A stretch of DNA of 64,000 nucleotides from Lachnospiraceae bacterium (GCA_021202075.1 JAJQDT010000128.1:1-64000), one strand, 5' to 3'. Shown: positions 39,131 to 50,435, counted from the first letter of the stretch. The notes: a model not told the origin generated them from the sequence alone. A program made the numbers and translations.

Positions 39131-40777
39131 ATGGAGTATCTGCTGAGTGCGAAACAGATGAAAGACTGCGACACCTATACGATTCACATGCTGGGAATTC
39201 CGTCTATGGTGCTGATGGAGCGGGCAGCGCTTGTGGTCGCGGATGAGATGGAGCGGGCCGGGCTGGATTTATCGCGCGTGCTTGTTGTGTGCGGTTCCGG
39301 GAATAATGGCGGAGACGGGTTCGCGGTGGCGCGGATCCTTGCGGAACGCCAGGGAAGAGACGCGTCTGCCTGCATAAATGCGGAATATCAGAACAGGGTC
39401 ACCCTCGCATTTGTCGGAAAAGAGACATCCATGACAGAAGAGACCGCATGCCAGCGGAAAATCTGCGAAAATTGTGGGATAAAACCATGCACGAATTTTA
39501 TGGAGGGTGAATATACTACTATAGTAGATGCCATGTTTGGCATCGGACTTTCCCGCGCGGTGGAGGGCCGATACGCAGAAATCATAGACTGGATCAACGG
39601 TCGGCGGGCGAGCGTGGTTTCAGTGGACATTCCTTCCGGAATCGGCTCCGATGATGGCCGTGTGTATGGAACGGCAGTGCGCGCAGACCTGACGGTCACC
39701 ATGGCCGGCTGTAAAACCGGGCAGCTGCTGTATCCGGGAGCGGAGTACTGCGGAAGGCTGATCCGACGGGAGATCGGGATTCCGACCGGCGAGACGTCTG
39801 TCTATACATATTCAGATGCTGATTTGTCACGTGTGCCGGTACGCAGGGCGTATTCCCACAAAGGCACATACGGCAAAGTGCTGCTGATCGCCGGCAGCGA
39901 GGGGATGAGCGGCGCGGCGGTACTGGCGGCCCGAAGTGCGTTTCGGAGCGGATGCGGGATGGTGCGTGTCTTTACACCCGAAAGCAACCGGACGATCATT
40001 CAGACCTGCCTGCCGGAGGCGATGGTTACGTCCTGGGAGCCGGGACGGGTGAAAGAGGATGGATTGATGCGCCTGGAGGAGGCTGTCAACTGGTCGGATG
40101 TCATCGGAATCGGTCCGGGGCTTGGCACATCAGAGGAGGCCTGGCTTTTGCTTCGATTTGTAATGGAGCAGGATACGAAGCCGGTGGTTGCAGATGCGGA
40201 TGCGCTGAATCTGCTTGCCGGAAATCGGGACCGCACTCTGCGTGCGGCAATGAAGCTGAACGATGTCCGTCACCTGTCCCCGGAGGAAAGAGTTGAGAGA
40301 GAGAAAGAATATACGAAGATTTTCAGGAACATTCCGGATGGACTGCGCGGAAATATAATCGTGTCCCCGCACATCGGAGAAATGGCGCGGCTGATGAGAA
40401 AAACTTCTTCGGAAATAGCGGAGAATCTGATGGAATCATCGAAAACCTTTGCGAAAGAAGAGAAGGTCATCTGTGTGCTGAAGGATGCAAGGACGGTGGT
40501 CTCGGACGGTTCAGAAATTTACCTGAATACCTCCGGGAATGATGGGATGGCGACCGCCGGGAGCGGGGACGTCCTGACCGGTCTGATCTGCGGACTGTTG
40601 GCACAGGGGATGCCCTGCTTTGACGCGGCAAAGCTTGGCGTGTATCTGCATGGCCGCGCCGGGGATTTCGCATGTGAGAAGCTTGGCGCGAGTGCAATGA
40701 CGGCCGCAGATATCGCAGAGCAAATCGGAGTTGTGATGAAGGCGGCGCATAGCGGAAATTACAGCATAACTGCATAA
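39131..40777 (+). CDS. nnrDE: Bifunctional NAD(P)H-hydrate epimerase / ADP-dependent NAD(P)H-hydrate dehydratase
   Basis: CGSGNNGGDGFAVAR, DAMFGIGL, IGPGLGTSEEAW, DADALNLLAG, TAGSGDVLTGLICG. Confidence 0.93.
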   Translation: MEYLLSAKQMKDCDTYTIHMLGIPSMVLMERAALVVADEMERAGLDLSRVLVVCGSGNNGGDGFAVARILAERQGRDASACINAEYQNRVTLAFVGKETSMTEETACQRKICENCGIKPCTNFMEGEYTTIVDAMFGIGLSRAVEGRYAEIIDWINGRRASVVSVDIPSGIGSDDGRVYGTAVRADLTVTMAGCKTGQLLYPGAEYCGRLIRREIGIPTGETSVYTYSDADLSRVPVRRAYSHKGTYGKVLLIAGSEGMSGAAVLAARSAFRSGCGMVRVFTPESNRTIIQTCLPEAMVTSWEPGRVKEDGLMRLEEAVNWSDVIGIGPGLGTSEEAWLLLRFVMEQDTKPVVADADALNLLAGNRDRTLRAAMKLNDVRHLSPEERVEREKEYTKIFRNIPDGLRGNIIVSPHIGEMARLMRKTSSEIAENLMESSKTFAKEEKVICVLKDARTVVSDGSEIYLNTSGNDGMATAGSGDVLTGLICGLLAQGMPCFDAAKLGVYLHGRAGDFACEKLGASAMTAADIAEQIGVVMKAAHSGNYSITA

Positions 40778-41020
40778 TGTAACTCATGTATCGTTGGCAT
40801 ATCATGATACGGAGCAACCCTTTTATGGGGAATTCCCTGATGCGGACGATGACCGGAGATGTTATTACAACCAGATTACAGAATATAGCAATACAGTGGC
40901 AGACAAAGTGCAGGGAACTATATAAAACACAGCAGTGAGACAGAACAACAAGGGTATACTATAGAAGAAACTGCGCAGGATATGTATTTTACAGCATAAG
41001 GACATAAGAAGGAGAGACCA

Positions 41021-42235
41021 ATGAGCAGGCATAATCGGATTACCGCGTACATTCATATGGACGCAATCAGGCATAATTTTCAGGTAATGAAAGGAAATCT
41101 GCTGGAAGGTGTAAAAATGGTGGCCGTCATTAAGACGGATGGATACGGGCATGGAGCGGTGCCGATCGCGCAGATGCTGGAGCCGTACGACTACATCTGG
41201 GGGTATGCGGTAGCCGCAGTTTCAGAGGCTAGGCAGCTGCGGGAGGCAGGGCTTTTTAAACCGATTCTTGTGCTTGGTTATACGTTTTCCGAGGACTATG
41301 TGTGGATGGCGGAGAACGGTGTGCGCCCGACCATATTTACGGCGGAAATGGCCCGCCAGTTTGCAGAGGCTGCCGAAACCGCTTCCGCGCAGGTTCCGGC
41401 AGCAGACGCATCGGCGTGTACTTCTTTTTGTACACATGATGGAAAGGAGTCAAAGTATTCTGCAGATGAGTGCAGGCACTTCCCGGTACATCTTGCGGTC
41501 GACACAGGGATGTCGCGCATCGGCGTGGCGGACACCCCGGAAGGCCTGAATACAGCACTGGAAATTGCTCATACGAAAACATTGACCTTGGAAGGCGTTT
41601 TTACCCATTTTGCGCGGGCGGATGAGACGGATAAAAGCGCGGCGCTTGATCAGATGACCCGGTTTGCCGCATTTTGTGACCGGCTGGAGGAAAATGGGGT
41701 GCACGGATTTTTGCGCCACTGTTCCAACAGCGCCGGGATTCTGGAACTGCCGGAGGCGAATATGGATATGGTTCGAGCGGGAATCACCGTATATGGCATC
41801 TATCCGTCGGAGGAGATGGACCGGGAGAAAAACCGGCTGCACCCGGTGATGGAGCTCAAGTCTCATGTCGTATATGTCAAAACGATTCCTGCCGGCACGC
41901 CGGTCAGCTATGGCGGTACCTTTGTGACGGAACATGAGACGGAGGTTGCGACCATCCCGGTCGGCTACGGCGACGGCTACCCGCGCAGCCTCAGCAATAA
42001 GGGAAGCGTTCTGATTCACGGAAAACGTGCGCGCATCCTTGGCCGTGTCTGTATGGATCAGTTTATGGTGGATGTGACTGGGATGGGGGTGCAGGTGCTC
42101 GATGAGGTTACCCTGATGGGAAAGGACGGGGATGATGAAATCACCGTAGATGAGCTTGGAGCACTTTCTGGCCGATTCCCTTATGAATTCGTATGTGACG
42201 TCGGGAAGCGTGTGCCGCGTGTGTACTGTGAATAG
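41021..42235 (+). CDS. alr: Alanine racemase
   Basis: VIKTDGYGHGAVP (PLP Lys), HLAVDTGMSRIG, YGIYPSEEM, DQFMVDVT. Confidence 0.95.
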   Translation: MSRHNRITAYIHMDAIRHNFQVMKGNLLEGVKMVAVIKTDGYGHGAVPIAQMLEPYDYIWGYAVAAVSEARQLREAGLFKPILVLGYTFSEDYVWMAENGVRPTIFTAEMARQFAEAAETASAQVPAADASACTSFCTHDGKESKYSADECRHFPVHLAVDTGMSRIGVADTPEGLNTALEIAHTKTLTLEGVFTHFARADETDKSAALDQMTRFAAFCDRLEENGVHGFLRHCSNSAGILELPEANMDMVRAGITVYGIYPSEEMDREKNRLHPVMELKSHVVYVKTIPAGTPVSYGGTFVTEHETEVATIPVGYGDGYPRSLSNKGSVLIHGKRARILGRVCMDQFMVDVTGMGVQVLDEVTLMGKDGDDEITVDELGALSGRFPYEFVCDVGKRVPRVYCE

Positions 42236-42325
42236 CCTGTATTACAATTTCATGTGCATACGGTTTACCTGCTTTACCGATAATACGATGCGAAATCCCC
42301 GGCGCTGATCGTTTTATGAAATTCA
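42234..42325. repeat. Family B, copy B3 (alr-mazF intergenic)
   Basis: agcctgtattacaatttcatgtgcatacggtttacctgctttaccgataatacgatgcgaaatcc…gttttatgaaattcacgg. Confidence 0.6.
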
Positions 42326-42417
42326 CGGATCAGATCTGTATATACAAAAGAATTTTGGAAATACTGATATCAGAACCCGGTAACCAAAATCTTTTTGTAT
42401 AATAGGAGTGTGATCAT

Positions 42418-42762
42418 GTGAATATTCGAAGAGGAGATATCTATTATGCGGATCTGCGGCCGGTGATTGGCTCAGAGCAGGGCGGTATCCGGCCCGTGCT
42501 GATTATTCAGAATGATGTGGGAAACCGCCACAGCCCAACCGTGATCTGTGCGGCGATTACGTCCAGAATGAACAAAGCGAAGCTTCCGACGCATGTGGCG
42601 ATTGAGGCCGGAAGATATGAGATCGTGAAGGATTCTGTCATCCTTTTGGAACAGCTGCGCACCATTGACAAAAAACGCCTGAGAGACCGTGTCTGCCATG
42701 TGGACTATGAGCTTCTCGAACGCGTCGATAAAGCGCTGCAGGTGAGCCTGGAGATTACATAA
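42418..42762 (+). CDS. mazF: MazF/PemK family endoribonuclease toxin
   Basis: [46 protein letters not shown]. Confidence 0.93.
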   Translation: MNIRRGDIYYADLRPVIGSEQGGIRPVLIIQNDVGNRHSPTVICAAITSRMNKAKLPTHVAIEAGRYEIVKDSVILLEQLRTIDKKRLRDRVCHVDYELLERVDKALQVSLEIT

Positions 42763-42893
42763 GGCTTCATCCAGGTTGAAAACGGCAGCCTTTTCCTGCA
42801 TTTTGGAAGCGACTTGACACATCACATCTTGACGAACCACGGGGAAAATGGTATTCTATCGAATGAAATCAGAGAAGAAGGAGTGCTGTGGTA

Positions 42894-43622
42894 ATGTCAG
42901 GACATTCAAAATTTGCAAATATTAAGCACAAAAAAGAAAAAAATGATGCCGCGAAGGGCAAGGTCTTTACAATTATCGGTCGCGAACTCGCGGTAGCAGT
43001 AAAAGAAGGCGGACCGGATCCGGCGAATAACAGCCGTCTGCGCGATGTAATCGCGAAGGCAAAGGCGAACAATATGCCGAACGATACGATCGACCGCGGG
43101 ATTAAAAAGGCCGCGGGGGAGATGGGCTCCGTCAATTACGAGTATGTGACCTATGAGGGATATGGTCCCAGCGGCATCGCGATTATCGTTGAGGCGCTGA
43201 CGGATAATAAGAACCGCACCTTTTCCAATGTCCGCAATGCCTTTACCAAGGGCAGCGGGACAATCGGCACACAGGGATGCGTGTCCTATATGTTTGACAA
43301 GAAAGGTCAGATCATCATTGACCGGGAAGAATGTGAGATGGATCCGGATGATCTGATGATGATGGCCCTCGATGCGGGCGCGGAGGATTTCTCAGAGGAG
43401 GAAGACAGCTTTGAGGTGCTCACGGATCCGGATGAGTTCAGTGCAGTGCGGCAGGCACTGGAGGATCAGGGGATTCCGATGGCTTCCGCAGAGGTCACGA
43501 TGATTCCGCAGACCTATGTGGCACTGACGGATGAGACAGATCTGAAGCAGCTGAACCGCACGCTGGATCTGCTCGACGACGATGACGACGTCCAGGCAGT
43601 CTACACGAATCTGGAGGAATAA
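42894..43622 (+). CDS. YebC/PmpR family protein
   Basis: MSGHSKFANIKHKKEKNDAAKGKVFTIIGRELAVAVKEGGPDPANNSRLR…. Confidence 0.96.
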   Translation: MSGHSKFANIKHKKEKNDAAKGKVFTIIGRELAVAVKEGGPDPANNSRLRDVIAKAKANNMPNDTIDRGIKKAAGEMGSVNYEYVTYEGYGPSGIAIIVEALTDNKNRTFSNVRNAFTKGSGTIGTQGCVSYMFDKKGQIIIDREECEMDPDDLMMMALDAGAEDFSEEEDSFEVLTDPDEFSAVRQALEDQGIPMASAEVTMIPQTYVALTDETDLKQLNRTLDLLDDDDDVQAVYTNLEE

Positions 43623-43721
43623 GCCTTTTCGGCTGATATATGATTAAAGTAAGCCGCGCAATAAAGAATCGCTTTGCGAGAATGGACATACTATATACTG
43701 TGTACAGGATAATTCAGGGGG

Positions 43722-44504
43722 ATGATCCAAAAGATGAATTACTATCTGACCGGCATCGAAGGGATGCCGAAGCTGCTGGACTGCTGTGATGGCAAGGTGA
43801 TGGAGCACTTTCAGAAGAAGACCTACACGGATTCGTTTCAGCGGATGTATCAGGAACATATTGAGACGTTTGACGCGATTGAGAAGGGTTACAATACAGT
43901 CATTGACAAGAATCAGTTCCTGACGAATATGGCGGATGCATTGACAGACTGTGCAGTGAAACAGATGGAAGAATGCAAACGGAAAAATAAAAAAGATCAG
44001 CTTCAGATGGATCTGAATCTGACCATGGCAGTGTTCGTGCTGCCGATGGTTCTGGAGTTCCATGGCGAGTCTTCGCAACCATTAGCGGACAAGCTGATTG
44101 AATCCTGGAAACGCAGCTTTCCGAAAACCAATCTGCAGGCGGCGGAATTCACTTCTATTGAAAAAGGCTTTCATAAAAAATGGTGCTATATCACGACAGC
44201 AGTCTGCCGTACGTTCGGGAAATCAGACGACTGCTATGAGTTGACGCTGCTGCGCGACTATCGGGATACTTATCTGGCGGACAGCCCGGGCGGGGAAGAA
44301 CTGATTGAGGAATACTACGACGTGGCGCCGAGTATTGTAAAGCATATCGACCAGCAGCCGGACTCAAATGAGATTTATCAGGACATCTGGGACGAATGGC
44401 TGGAACCGTGCATTTCCATGATTGAGACCGATCAGAAGGAAGAATGCCGGGAGCATTATATTGATATGGTACATACGCTGCAGGCAAAATATTTCCGGCA
44501 GTAA
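43722..44504 (+). CDS. CFI-box-like C-terminal motif protein of unknown function
   Basis: CYITTAVCRTFGKSDDCYELTLLRDYRDTYLADSPGGEELIEEYYDVAPSIVKHI. Confidence 0.7.
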   Translation: MIQKMNYYLTGIEGMPKLLDCCDGKVMEHFQKKTYTDSFQRMYQEHIETFDAIEKGYNTVIDKNQFLTNMADALTDCAVKQMEECKRKNKKDQLQMDLNLTMAVFVLPMVLEFHGESSQPLADKLIESWKRSFPKTNLQAAEFTSIEKGFHKKWCYITTAVCRTFGKSDDCYELTLLRDYRDTYLADSPGGEELIEEYYDVAPSIVKHIDQQPDSNEIYQDIWDEWLEPCISMIETDQKEECREHYIDMVHTLQAKYFRQ

Positions 44505-44711
44505 AGGGATACCAGAACAGAAACAAATATAACAGAAAATCGCAGCAGGAAACGACGAATGACGTTTCCTCCAAAGGAAATCAAACCGGGGCATTTGGCT
44601 TCGGTTTTTTTACGAATATTTTTGTGATAAGCGGGCATCCTGAAGAATAGAGTAATCAGTTTTGAGGTTCGGAAAAGCAAAAGGAGAACGAGGAGAAGCC
44701 AGGAGGAGTCA

Positions 44712-45494
44712 ATGATGAACAGGATGCTTCATGATAATCGCGACAGCGCAGCAGTGAGAAGTTCTGAAATGCACAGGGAACCGGATAAAGAACAAATGAA
44801 CCAGGAGGAGAAGCATTCCGAAGAGAAGACCGATCAGGAAAAGGAGCAGCGGGAGGCCATCCGCGACACCGGAGAGCTGACATTGCACGGGCGGATTCAT
44901 CTGCTGACTGTGATCGGTGAAATCGAGGGGCATGACTGTCTCCCCAACAATTCGAAGACAACGAAGTACGAGCATGTTCTTCCAAAGCTGGCGGCGATCG
45001 AAGACAGTCCGGATATCGACGGACTTTTAATTCTGTTGAACACAGTGGGAGGCGACGTAGAGGCAGGGCTGGCGATAGCCGAAATGATTGCGTCCCTGAG
45101 CAAGCCAACCGTTTCGTTGGTGTTGGGCGGCAGCCATTCCATCGGCGTGCCGATTGCAGTATCCACGGACTATTCCTTTATTGTAAAGACCGGAACAATG
45201 GTGATTCACCCGGTGCGCATGAGCGGCACCGTGATCGGAGCGCCGCAGACCTATGATTACTTTAAGCAGATGCAGGATCGGATCCTCGGATTTATCAGTG
45301 AGCACTCCCGCGCCAACCGGGAGCGGCTGGAAGAGCTGATGCTGGATACCGGAATTCTCACAAAGGATCTCGGTACAATCCTTGTGGGGGAGGAGGCCGT
45401 CCGGGAAGGCCTGATCGATGAGGTCGGCGGGATTGGGGAAGCTTTCCGGAAGCTGTATGAGCTGATAAAAGAGCCAAAGGCATCGAAGGCATAA
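44712..45494 (+). CDS. ClpP-like serine protease, TepA/translocation-enhancing protein family
   Basis: [46 protein letters not shown]. Confidence 0.85.
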   Translation: MMNRMLHDNRDSAAVRSSEMHREPDKEQMNQEEKHSEEKTDQEKEQREAIRDTGELTLHGRIHLLTVIGEIEGHDCLPNNSKTTKYEHVLPKLAAIEDSPDIDGLLILLNTVGGDVEAGLAIAEMIASLSKPTVSLVLGGSHSIGVPIAVSTDYSFIVKTGTMVIHPVRMSGTVIGAPQTYDYFKQMQDRILGFISEHSRANRERLEELMLDTGILTKDLGTILVGEEAVREGLIDEVGGIGEAFRKLYELIKEPKASKA

Positions 45495-45604
45495 AAGGCA
45501 TAAAGCACGAAAGATATAAAACAAAATGCGCAGTTTTGTGTATATTTAAAGCAGAATCGTGTATTTACTGCAAAAGCATTTTCCAGTATAATATCTATAA
45601 AGAA

Positions 45605-45646
45605 CAATACCCATCAGGAGCATCCGGGTGGGTATTGTTCTTTTTT
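45605..45646 (+). terminator. Terminator
   Basis: CAATACCCA…TGGGTATTGTTCTTTTTTTT. Confidence 0.8.
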
Positions 45647-45650
45647 TTGA

Positions 45651-46055
45651 ATGATGAAAAGAAGCATCACTGACACTAATCTCTCATTCGTTTCCGCGGA
45701 ATCTGTGGAAATACATAAACACGAGGCCATTGCACCCGGTATGGGAAATGCGAAAAACGTTCTTGCAAAAATCATTCCGGGGTTGTATTCTATAAATACA
45801 GAAATACTTCCCGTACAATTGGTAGTAACTTCACAGCTGCCGAAAGAGGAGTATTTTTGGCTCTGCTTGCTGACGAACCGGCTCACAGATCCGGCTCCTC
45901 TCAGATCGATCAGCAGGGCCTGTAAAGAGCACCAGATGGAGCCGGATTATCAAACACTATCTGAATTCAAAAACGACTCAAAATTTGCAATTCGTGAAAA
46001 ACATCTTGTGCCTCCGCGATTAATTTGCTATAATCTATCCAAATGTGTTTTTTGA
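45651..46055 (+). pseudogene. Possible degenerate remnant of a Rpn/PD-(D/E)XK-like Lachnospiraceae protein
   Basis: GLYSINTEILPVQLVVTSQLPKEEYFWLCLLTNRLTD resembles a recurrent motif in such proteins; downstream sequence looks degraded. Confidence 0.35.
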
Positions 46056-46081
46056 TTGAGTAAATTTATGCGGAGGCGGTT

Positions 46082-46957
46082 ATGACTATTCTTCAGTCGA
46101 TTTTTCTGGGAATCGTGCAGGGCCTGACGGAGTTTCTTCCGGTCAGCAGTTCCGGGCATCTGGCTATTTTGGAAAACGTGTTTCAGATTGAGACGGATGG
46201 CGGGATGCTTTTTGACATTTTGCTTCATGTGGGTACACTGGTGGCTGTTTTTGTCGTCTACCATAAGGACATCTGGAAAATGATCTGCGAAGCGATTTTT
46301 ATGTTTGTTGATATCTGTGTCAATTTCCATACGTTCATTTTGAACAAGATACATAAGACTTCGCTTAAATACAGGAAGGTGGTTCATAACAGCTACCGGA
46401 AGTTTGTGGTGCTGATTCTGGTGTCGACGGTTCCGACCGGTATTGTTGGCGTTCTTGGAGAGAAGCTGATTTCGGATGCGAGTGAGACGCTGCTGATCCC
46501 GGGTATCTGCCTGCTGATCACGGCGGTGCTTCTTCTGATGGCTGACACCGTGCGTGAGGGGAATAAGCTCCCGAAGGATACGACTTATAAAGATGCATTG
46601 ATTATTGGCGCTGCGCAGGGTTGTGCAACGCTGCCCGGGCTTTCCCGTTCGGGGACGACGATTGCAGTCTGCCTTCTGTGCGGCATTGACCGCAGGTTTG
46701 CTGTTAAGTATTCCTTTATTCTGTCTATACCTGCGATTCTGGGCGCGGCGGTGCTGGAGATTAAGGATGTGATCGCGGAGCCGGTGGCCGCAAGTCAGGT
46801 CGGTATTTATGCAGCTGGTATGGTTTGTGCCGCGGTGGTCGGTTACATCTGTATAAAAACGATGCTGGTTGTCGTGCGTAAGAAGAAATTTATTTATTTC
46901 TCCGTATATTGCGCGATTGTTGGCATGTTTGCAATTGCAGGACATTTTCTGTTGTAG
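46082..46957 (+). CDS. uppP: Undecaprenyl-diphosphatase (UppP/BacA)
   Basis: GIVQGLTEFLPVSSSGHLAI; GCATLPGLSRSGTTIA. Confidence 0.96.
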   Translation: MTILQSIFLGIVQGLTEFLPVSSSGHLAILENVFQIETDGGMLFDILLHVGTLVAVFVVYHKDIWKMICEAIFMFVDICVNFHTFILNKIHKTSLKYRKVVHNSYRKFVVLILVSTVPTGIVGVLGEKLISDASETLLIPGICLLITAVLLLMADTVREGNKLPKDTTYKDALIIGAAQGCATLPGLSRSGTTIAVCLLCGIDRRFAVKYSFILSIPAILGAAVLEIKDVIAEPVAASQVGIYAAGMVCAAVVGYICIKTMLVVVRKKKFIYFSVYCAIVGMFAIAGHFLL

Positions 46958-47008
46958 CGTCCAGCCATTTAATGCACGGGCGATATTATAGAAGGGGGAG
47001 CATCAGGT

Positions 47009-50000
47009 TTGGCATCAAACACAGCTAAGAAAAAAACGGCGGCGGGGACTCAAAAGACCGCTGCCTCAACAAATAAGAAGACTTCAGCAGGCAGCCGGCA
47101 ATCTACTTCAAAAAAGACGGCTGCCTCTGTTTCGCGGAAAAAGACGACGGCGCAGGAGAAAACTAACAGTGCGCGTTCAGCGAAGCAGATGAACGATTCC
47201 GCCCGGAATGTCCCGGCTCAGACTTCTTCTAATCCTCTGCTGGCAAGGGAAGCGGTTCTCTGGCTGGTTCTTGCCATCTGTTTATTTATGTTTATCAGTT
47301 TTTTTGGAGTCGGAGGCTATATCGGTACGGTTATCTCTGATTTCTGCTTTGGCATTTTTGGTATTTCAGCTTATGCATTTCCGGTGCTGCTGTTTCTATC
47401 TGCTGCATTTTTGATCTCCAACCGCGGCAGCCGCCTGGCGGGAGAAAAGTTTGGCGCATGTGTGATCCTGTATCTCTGTATCTGCTGTTTTGCAGGACTG
47501 ATGGAGGGCAACTATACGGACGCGTATGACATTGGAAGACTTTACGCGCGGTGCGCTTCGATGAAGCAGGGCGGCGGCGTGATCGGCGGTACGATCTGTC
47601 ATTTCCTGGCGCCGGCTCTCGGGCCAATCGGCATGAGTGTATTGCTTGCTGTTTTTGCGTTGATTGCTTTGGTGATGATTACGCAGAGGTCTCTGATTGG
47701 GGGCGTGAAAAAACAGAGCAGCCGGATGGTTCAGTCTGCGAAGGAGTCTTCCGCCCGGCGCAAAGAGGAGCGGAAAAGACGGCAGGAATGGGATTTGTTT
47801 GAGGAGATGAGTGAGCCTGTTCCGAATATAGAAGAAAGAAATGAAAGAGAAGAAAGGAACAAAAGGGTGGCACAAAAGGAAACGCCCCGTGTTGTGGTGC
47901 GCCAGGAGGTTCCCTTTGTCTCACAAATGGAGACGGGTATGGCATCCGCTTCCGCGCAGACCGGCGCCGATTTCGGACAGGGCTCTGAGCTTTTGTCAGA
48001 AGACCGGCTGAGAACCGATCATCCCGTCGTTCAACCGGAGAACCGCCAGCTGGATGTTTCGGTGATGTTTTCCGGTCCGGTTGAGCCGCGCAGGAAGCAC
48101 CATCACGCGAGCGGTGTTACCAGAAATACAAAGATTGTCGGTTCAGATACGCAGGTTGGCGCCAGGATGCATGAGATTTTGCCAAAAGCATTTGACCCGG
48201 CGGCTTTTGAGCAGAAGCCGGAAAGCGCCAATGCCAATGATGACAGGTCGAATTATATCGATCTGGATGCGGAAATGAATGAAACGGGGACGCGTGTTTC
48301 CGGGTTATCCGGGCGTCATGGTTCACATCAAATTCCTGATTCCCCTCATACTTATGAATCGCCGCAAACAGAAGCGACCACAAGCGAACCATACCCTGAT
48401 ATGAGTGCCTTGCATATCGAAGGGATGGAACAGACAGATCAGACGCGGCATTCTGAGGCAGGAGCGACGGTCGGAAACCACTTGTATCAGCTGGATGATG
48501 ATTTGCAGGAACGCTCCGGTCAGGAACTGGTAGAGGAACCGGCTGAAATGAACCGGCAAACAGATGGCAGGCCGGATGTCCGGACAAGGATGGGAGCTGA
48601 TTTTGAACCGGCCGGATCGCCGCGCGCGCGGGAAATCACTCCGTATATACCAGATGAGCCTGAGACTGAGCAGGATGCGGCGCCCGGTCAGCAGTCAGGC
48701 CCGGCAAGCGGCAAAATAAAGCGAAATCCGCGCTCTTCTGAGCAGGAAATCGCAGCGGGCATCGCCTCTGTGGAGGCGGAAGCGGCGGCGAAGGAAGCAG
48801 AAAACCCGCCGCGCCCGGAATATGTATTTCCTCCACTGGATCTGCTGAAGAAGGGGAAAAGTAAAACCAATGCGGGGCAGGATCAGGAAATCCGTCAGAC
48901 AGCGGCAAAGCTGCAGCAGACGCTGAACAGCTTCGGTGTCCATGTCACCGTGACGAATGTCAGCTGCGGCCCGAGCGTGACCCGGTACGAGCTGCTCCCG
49001 GAACAGGGAGTCAAGGTCAGCCGGATTGTCTCGCTCGCTGATGACATTAAGCTGAATCTGGCGGCGGCTGATATTCGCATTGAGGCGCCGATCCCCGGGA
49101 AATCTGCTGTCGGTATTGAAGTTCCGAACGCGGAAAACACGACGGTTCCTCTCCGCGATCTTCTGGAATCGGAAGAATTCCAGAATCATAAATCGAAGCT
49201 GGCGTTCGCGACCGGAAAGGATCTCGGCGGCAAGGTTGTCGTATCTGATATTGCAAAAATGCCTCATCTGCTGATTGCGGGTGCGACGGGCTCCGGTAAG
49301 TCTGTCTGCATTAATACTATTATCATGAGTATTATTTACAAGGCGAAGCCGGAGGAAGTGAAGCTGATCATGATCGACCCGAAGGTTGTGGAGCTGAGTG
49401 TATACAACGGGATTCCGCATCTGTTTATTCCGGTCGTGACGGATCCGAAAAAGGCGGCCGGCGCATTGAACTGGGGTGTGGCGGAGATGACGGATCGCTA
49501 CGCGAAGTTTGCGGAGGTCGGAGCCCGTGATTTAAAGGGATATAATCAGAAAATCGAAGCACTGAAGGATGTAGATGATCCCAATAAACCAGAGAAGCTG
49601 CCGCAGATTGTGATTATTGTGGACGAGCTGGCCGATCTGATGATGGTCGCGCCCGGCGAGGTGGAGGATTCCATCTGCCGCCTCGCGCAGCTGGCGCGTG
49701 CGGCCGGCATTCACCTGATCATCGCGACACAGCGGCCGTCGGTCAACGTCATCACCGGCCTGATCAAGGCAAATATGCCTTCGAGAATTGCTTTTTCTGT
49801 ATCGTCCGGCGTTGACTCTCGGACCATCATCGATATGTATGGCGCGGAGAAGCTGCTTGGCAAGGGCGATATGCTCTTTTATCCGCAGGGTTACCAGAAA
49901 CCGGCACGTGTGCAGGGCGCGTTTGTCTCAGATGAAGAGGTCTCGGATGTCGTTGATTTCCTGAAAAACAGTAACGGCGGCTTTACCTACGATCCTGAGA

Positions 50001-50281
50001 TGGAACAGAAGATTGCGAAAGCACAGCAGAGCGCGGCGATCGCCCAGAATGGAGGCTCCGATACGGACGAGCTGTTTACCCAGGCCGGTCAATTCATCAT
50101 TGAGAAGGATAAGGCGTCGATCGGTATGCTGCAGAGAGTCTTTAAGATTGGCTTCAACCGGGCGGCCAGGATCATGGATCAGCTTTCTGACGCCGGAGTG
50201 GTCGGACCCGAGGAGGGCACGAAGCCCAGAAAAATTCTGATGTCCCAGGAAGAATTTGAAAACTATCTGGAGCAAAACTAA
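47009..50281 (+). CDS. ftsK: DNA translocase FtsK/SpoIIIE (TTG start)
   Basis: 4 TM N-terminus, long linker, [18 protein letters not shown]-terminal gamma winged helix. Confidence 0.95.
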   Translation: MASNTAKKKTAAGTQKTAASTNKKTSAGSRQSTSKKTAASVSRKKTTAQEKTNSARSAKQMNDSARNVPAQTSSNPLLAREAVLWLVLAICLFMFISFFGVGGYIGTVISDFCFGIFGISAYAFPVLLFLSAAFLISNRGSRLAGEKFGACVILYLCICCFAGLMEGNYTDAYDIGRLYARCASMKQGGGVIGGTICHFLAPALGPIGMSVLLAVFALIALVMITQRSLIGGVKKQSSRMVQSAKESSARRKEERKRRQEWDLFEEMSEPVPNIEERNEREERNKRVAQKETPRVVVRQEVPFVSQMETGMASASAQTGADFGQGSELLSEDRLRTDHPVVQPENRQLDVSVMFSGPVEPRRKHHHASGVTRNTKIVGSDTQVGARMHEILPKAFDPAAFEQKPESANANDDRSNYIDLDAEMNETGTRVSGLSGRHGSHQIPDSPHTYESPQTEATTSEPYPDMSALHIEGMEQTDQTRHSEAGATVGNHLYQLDDDLQERSGQELVEEPAEMNRQTDGRPDVRTRMGADFEPAGSPRAREITPYIPDEPETEQDAAPGQQSGPASGKIKRNPRSSEQEIAAGIASVEAEAAAKEAENPPRPEYVFPPLDLLKKGKSKTNAGQDQEIRQTAAKLQQTLNSFGVHVTVTNVSCGPSVTRYELLPEQGVKVSRIVSLADDIKLNLAAADIRIEAPIPGKSAVGIEVPNAENTTVPLRDLLESEEFQNHKSKLAFATGKDLGGKVVVSDIAKMPHLLIAGATGSGKSVCINTIIMSIIYKAKPEEVKLIMIDPKVVELSVYNGIPHLFIPVVTDPKKAAGALNWGVAEMTDRYAKFAEVGARDLKGYNQKIEALKDVDDPNKPEKLPQIVIIVDELADLMMVAPGEVEDSICRLAQLARAAGIHLIIATQRPSVNVITGLIKANMPSRIAFSVSSGVDSRTIIDMYGAEKLLGKGDMLFYPQGYQKPARVQGAFVSDEEVSDVVDFLKNSNGGFTYDPEMEQKIAKAQQSAAIAQNGGSDTDELFTQAGQFIIEKDKASIGMLQRVFKIGFNRAARIMDQLSDAGVVGPEEGTKPRKILMSQEEFENYLEQN

Positions 50282-50363
50282 GGAAAAGATTCTGACGTTT
50301 CGTATCCAGAGATGTTTACAGTCCGGGATTCTTTCCGCAATTTTCATTGTCCCTGTTATAAGG

Positions 50364-50435
50364 AACAGTCGCAAAATAACTTACCCATCTTGCACCGCCT
50401 AATACGCGAATCGCAGGTTCTAAAAGTCTCGTAAG
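50364..50435 (+). repeat. Dispersed intergenic repeat family A, copy A6
   Basis: aacagtcgcaaaataacttacccatcttgcaccgcctaatacgcgaatcgcaggttctaaaagtctcg. Confidence 0.8.
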
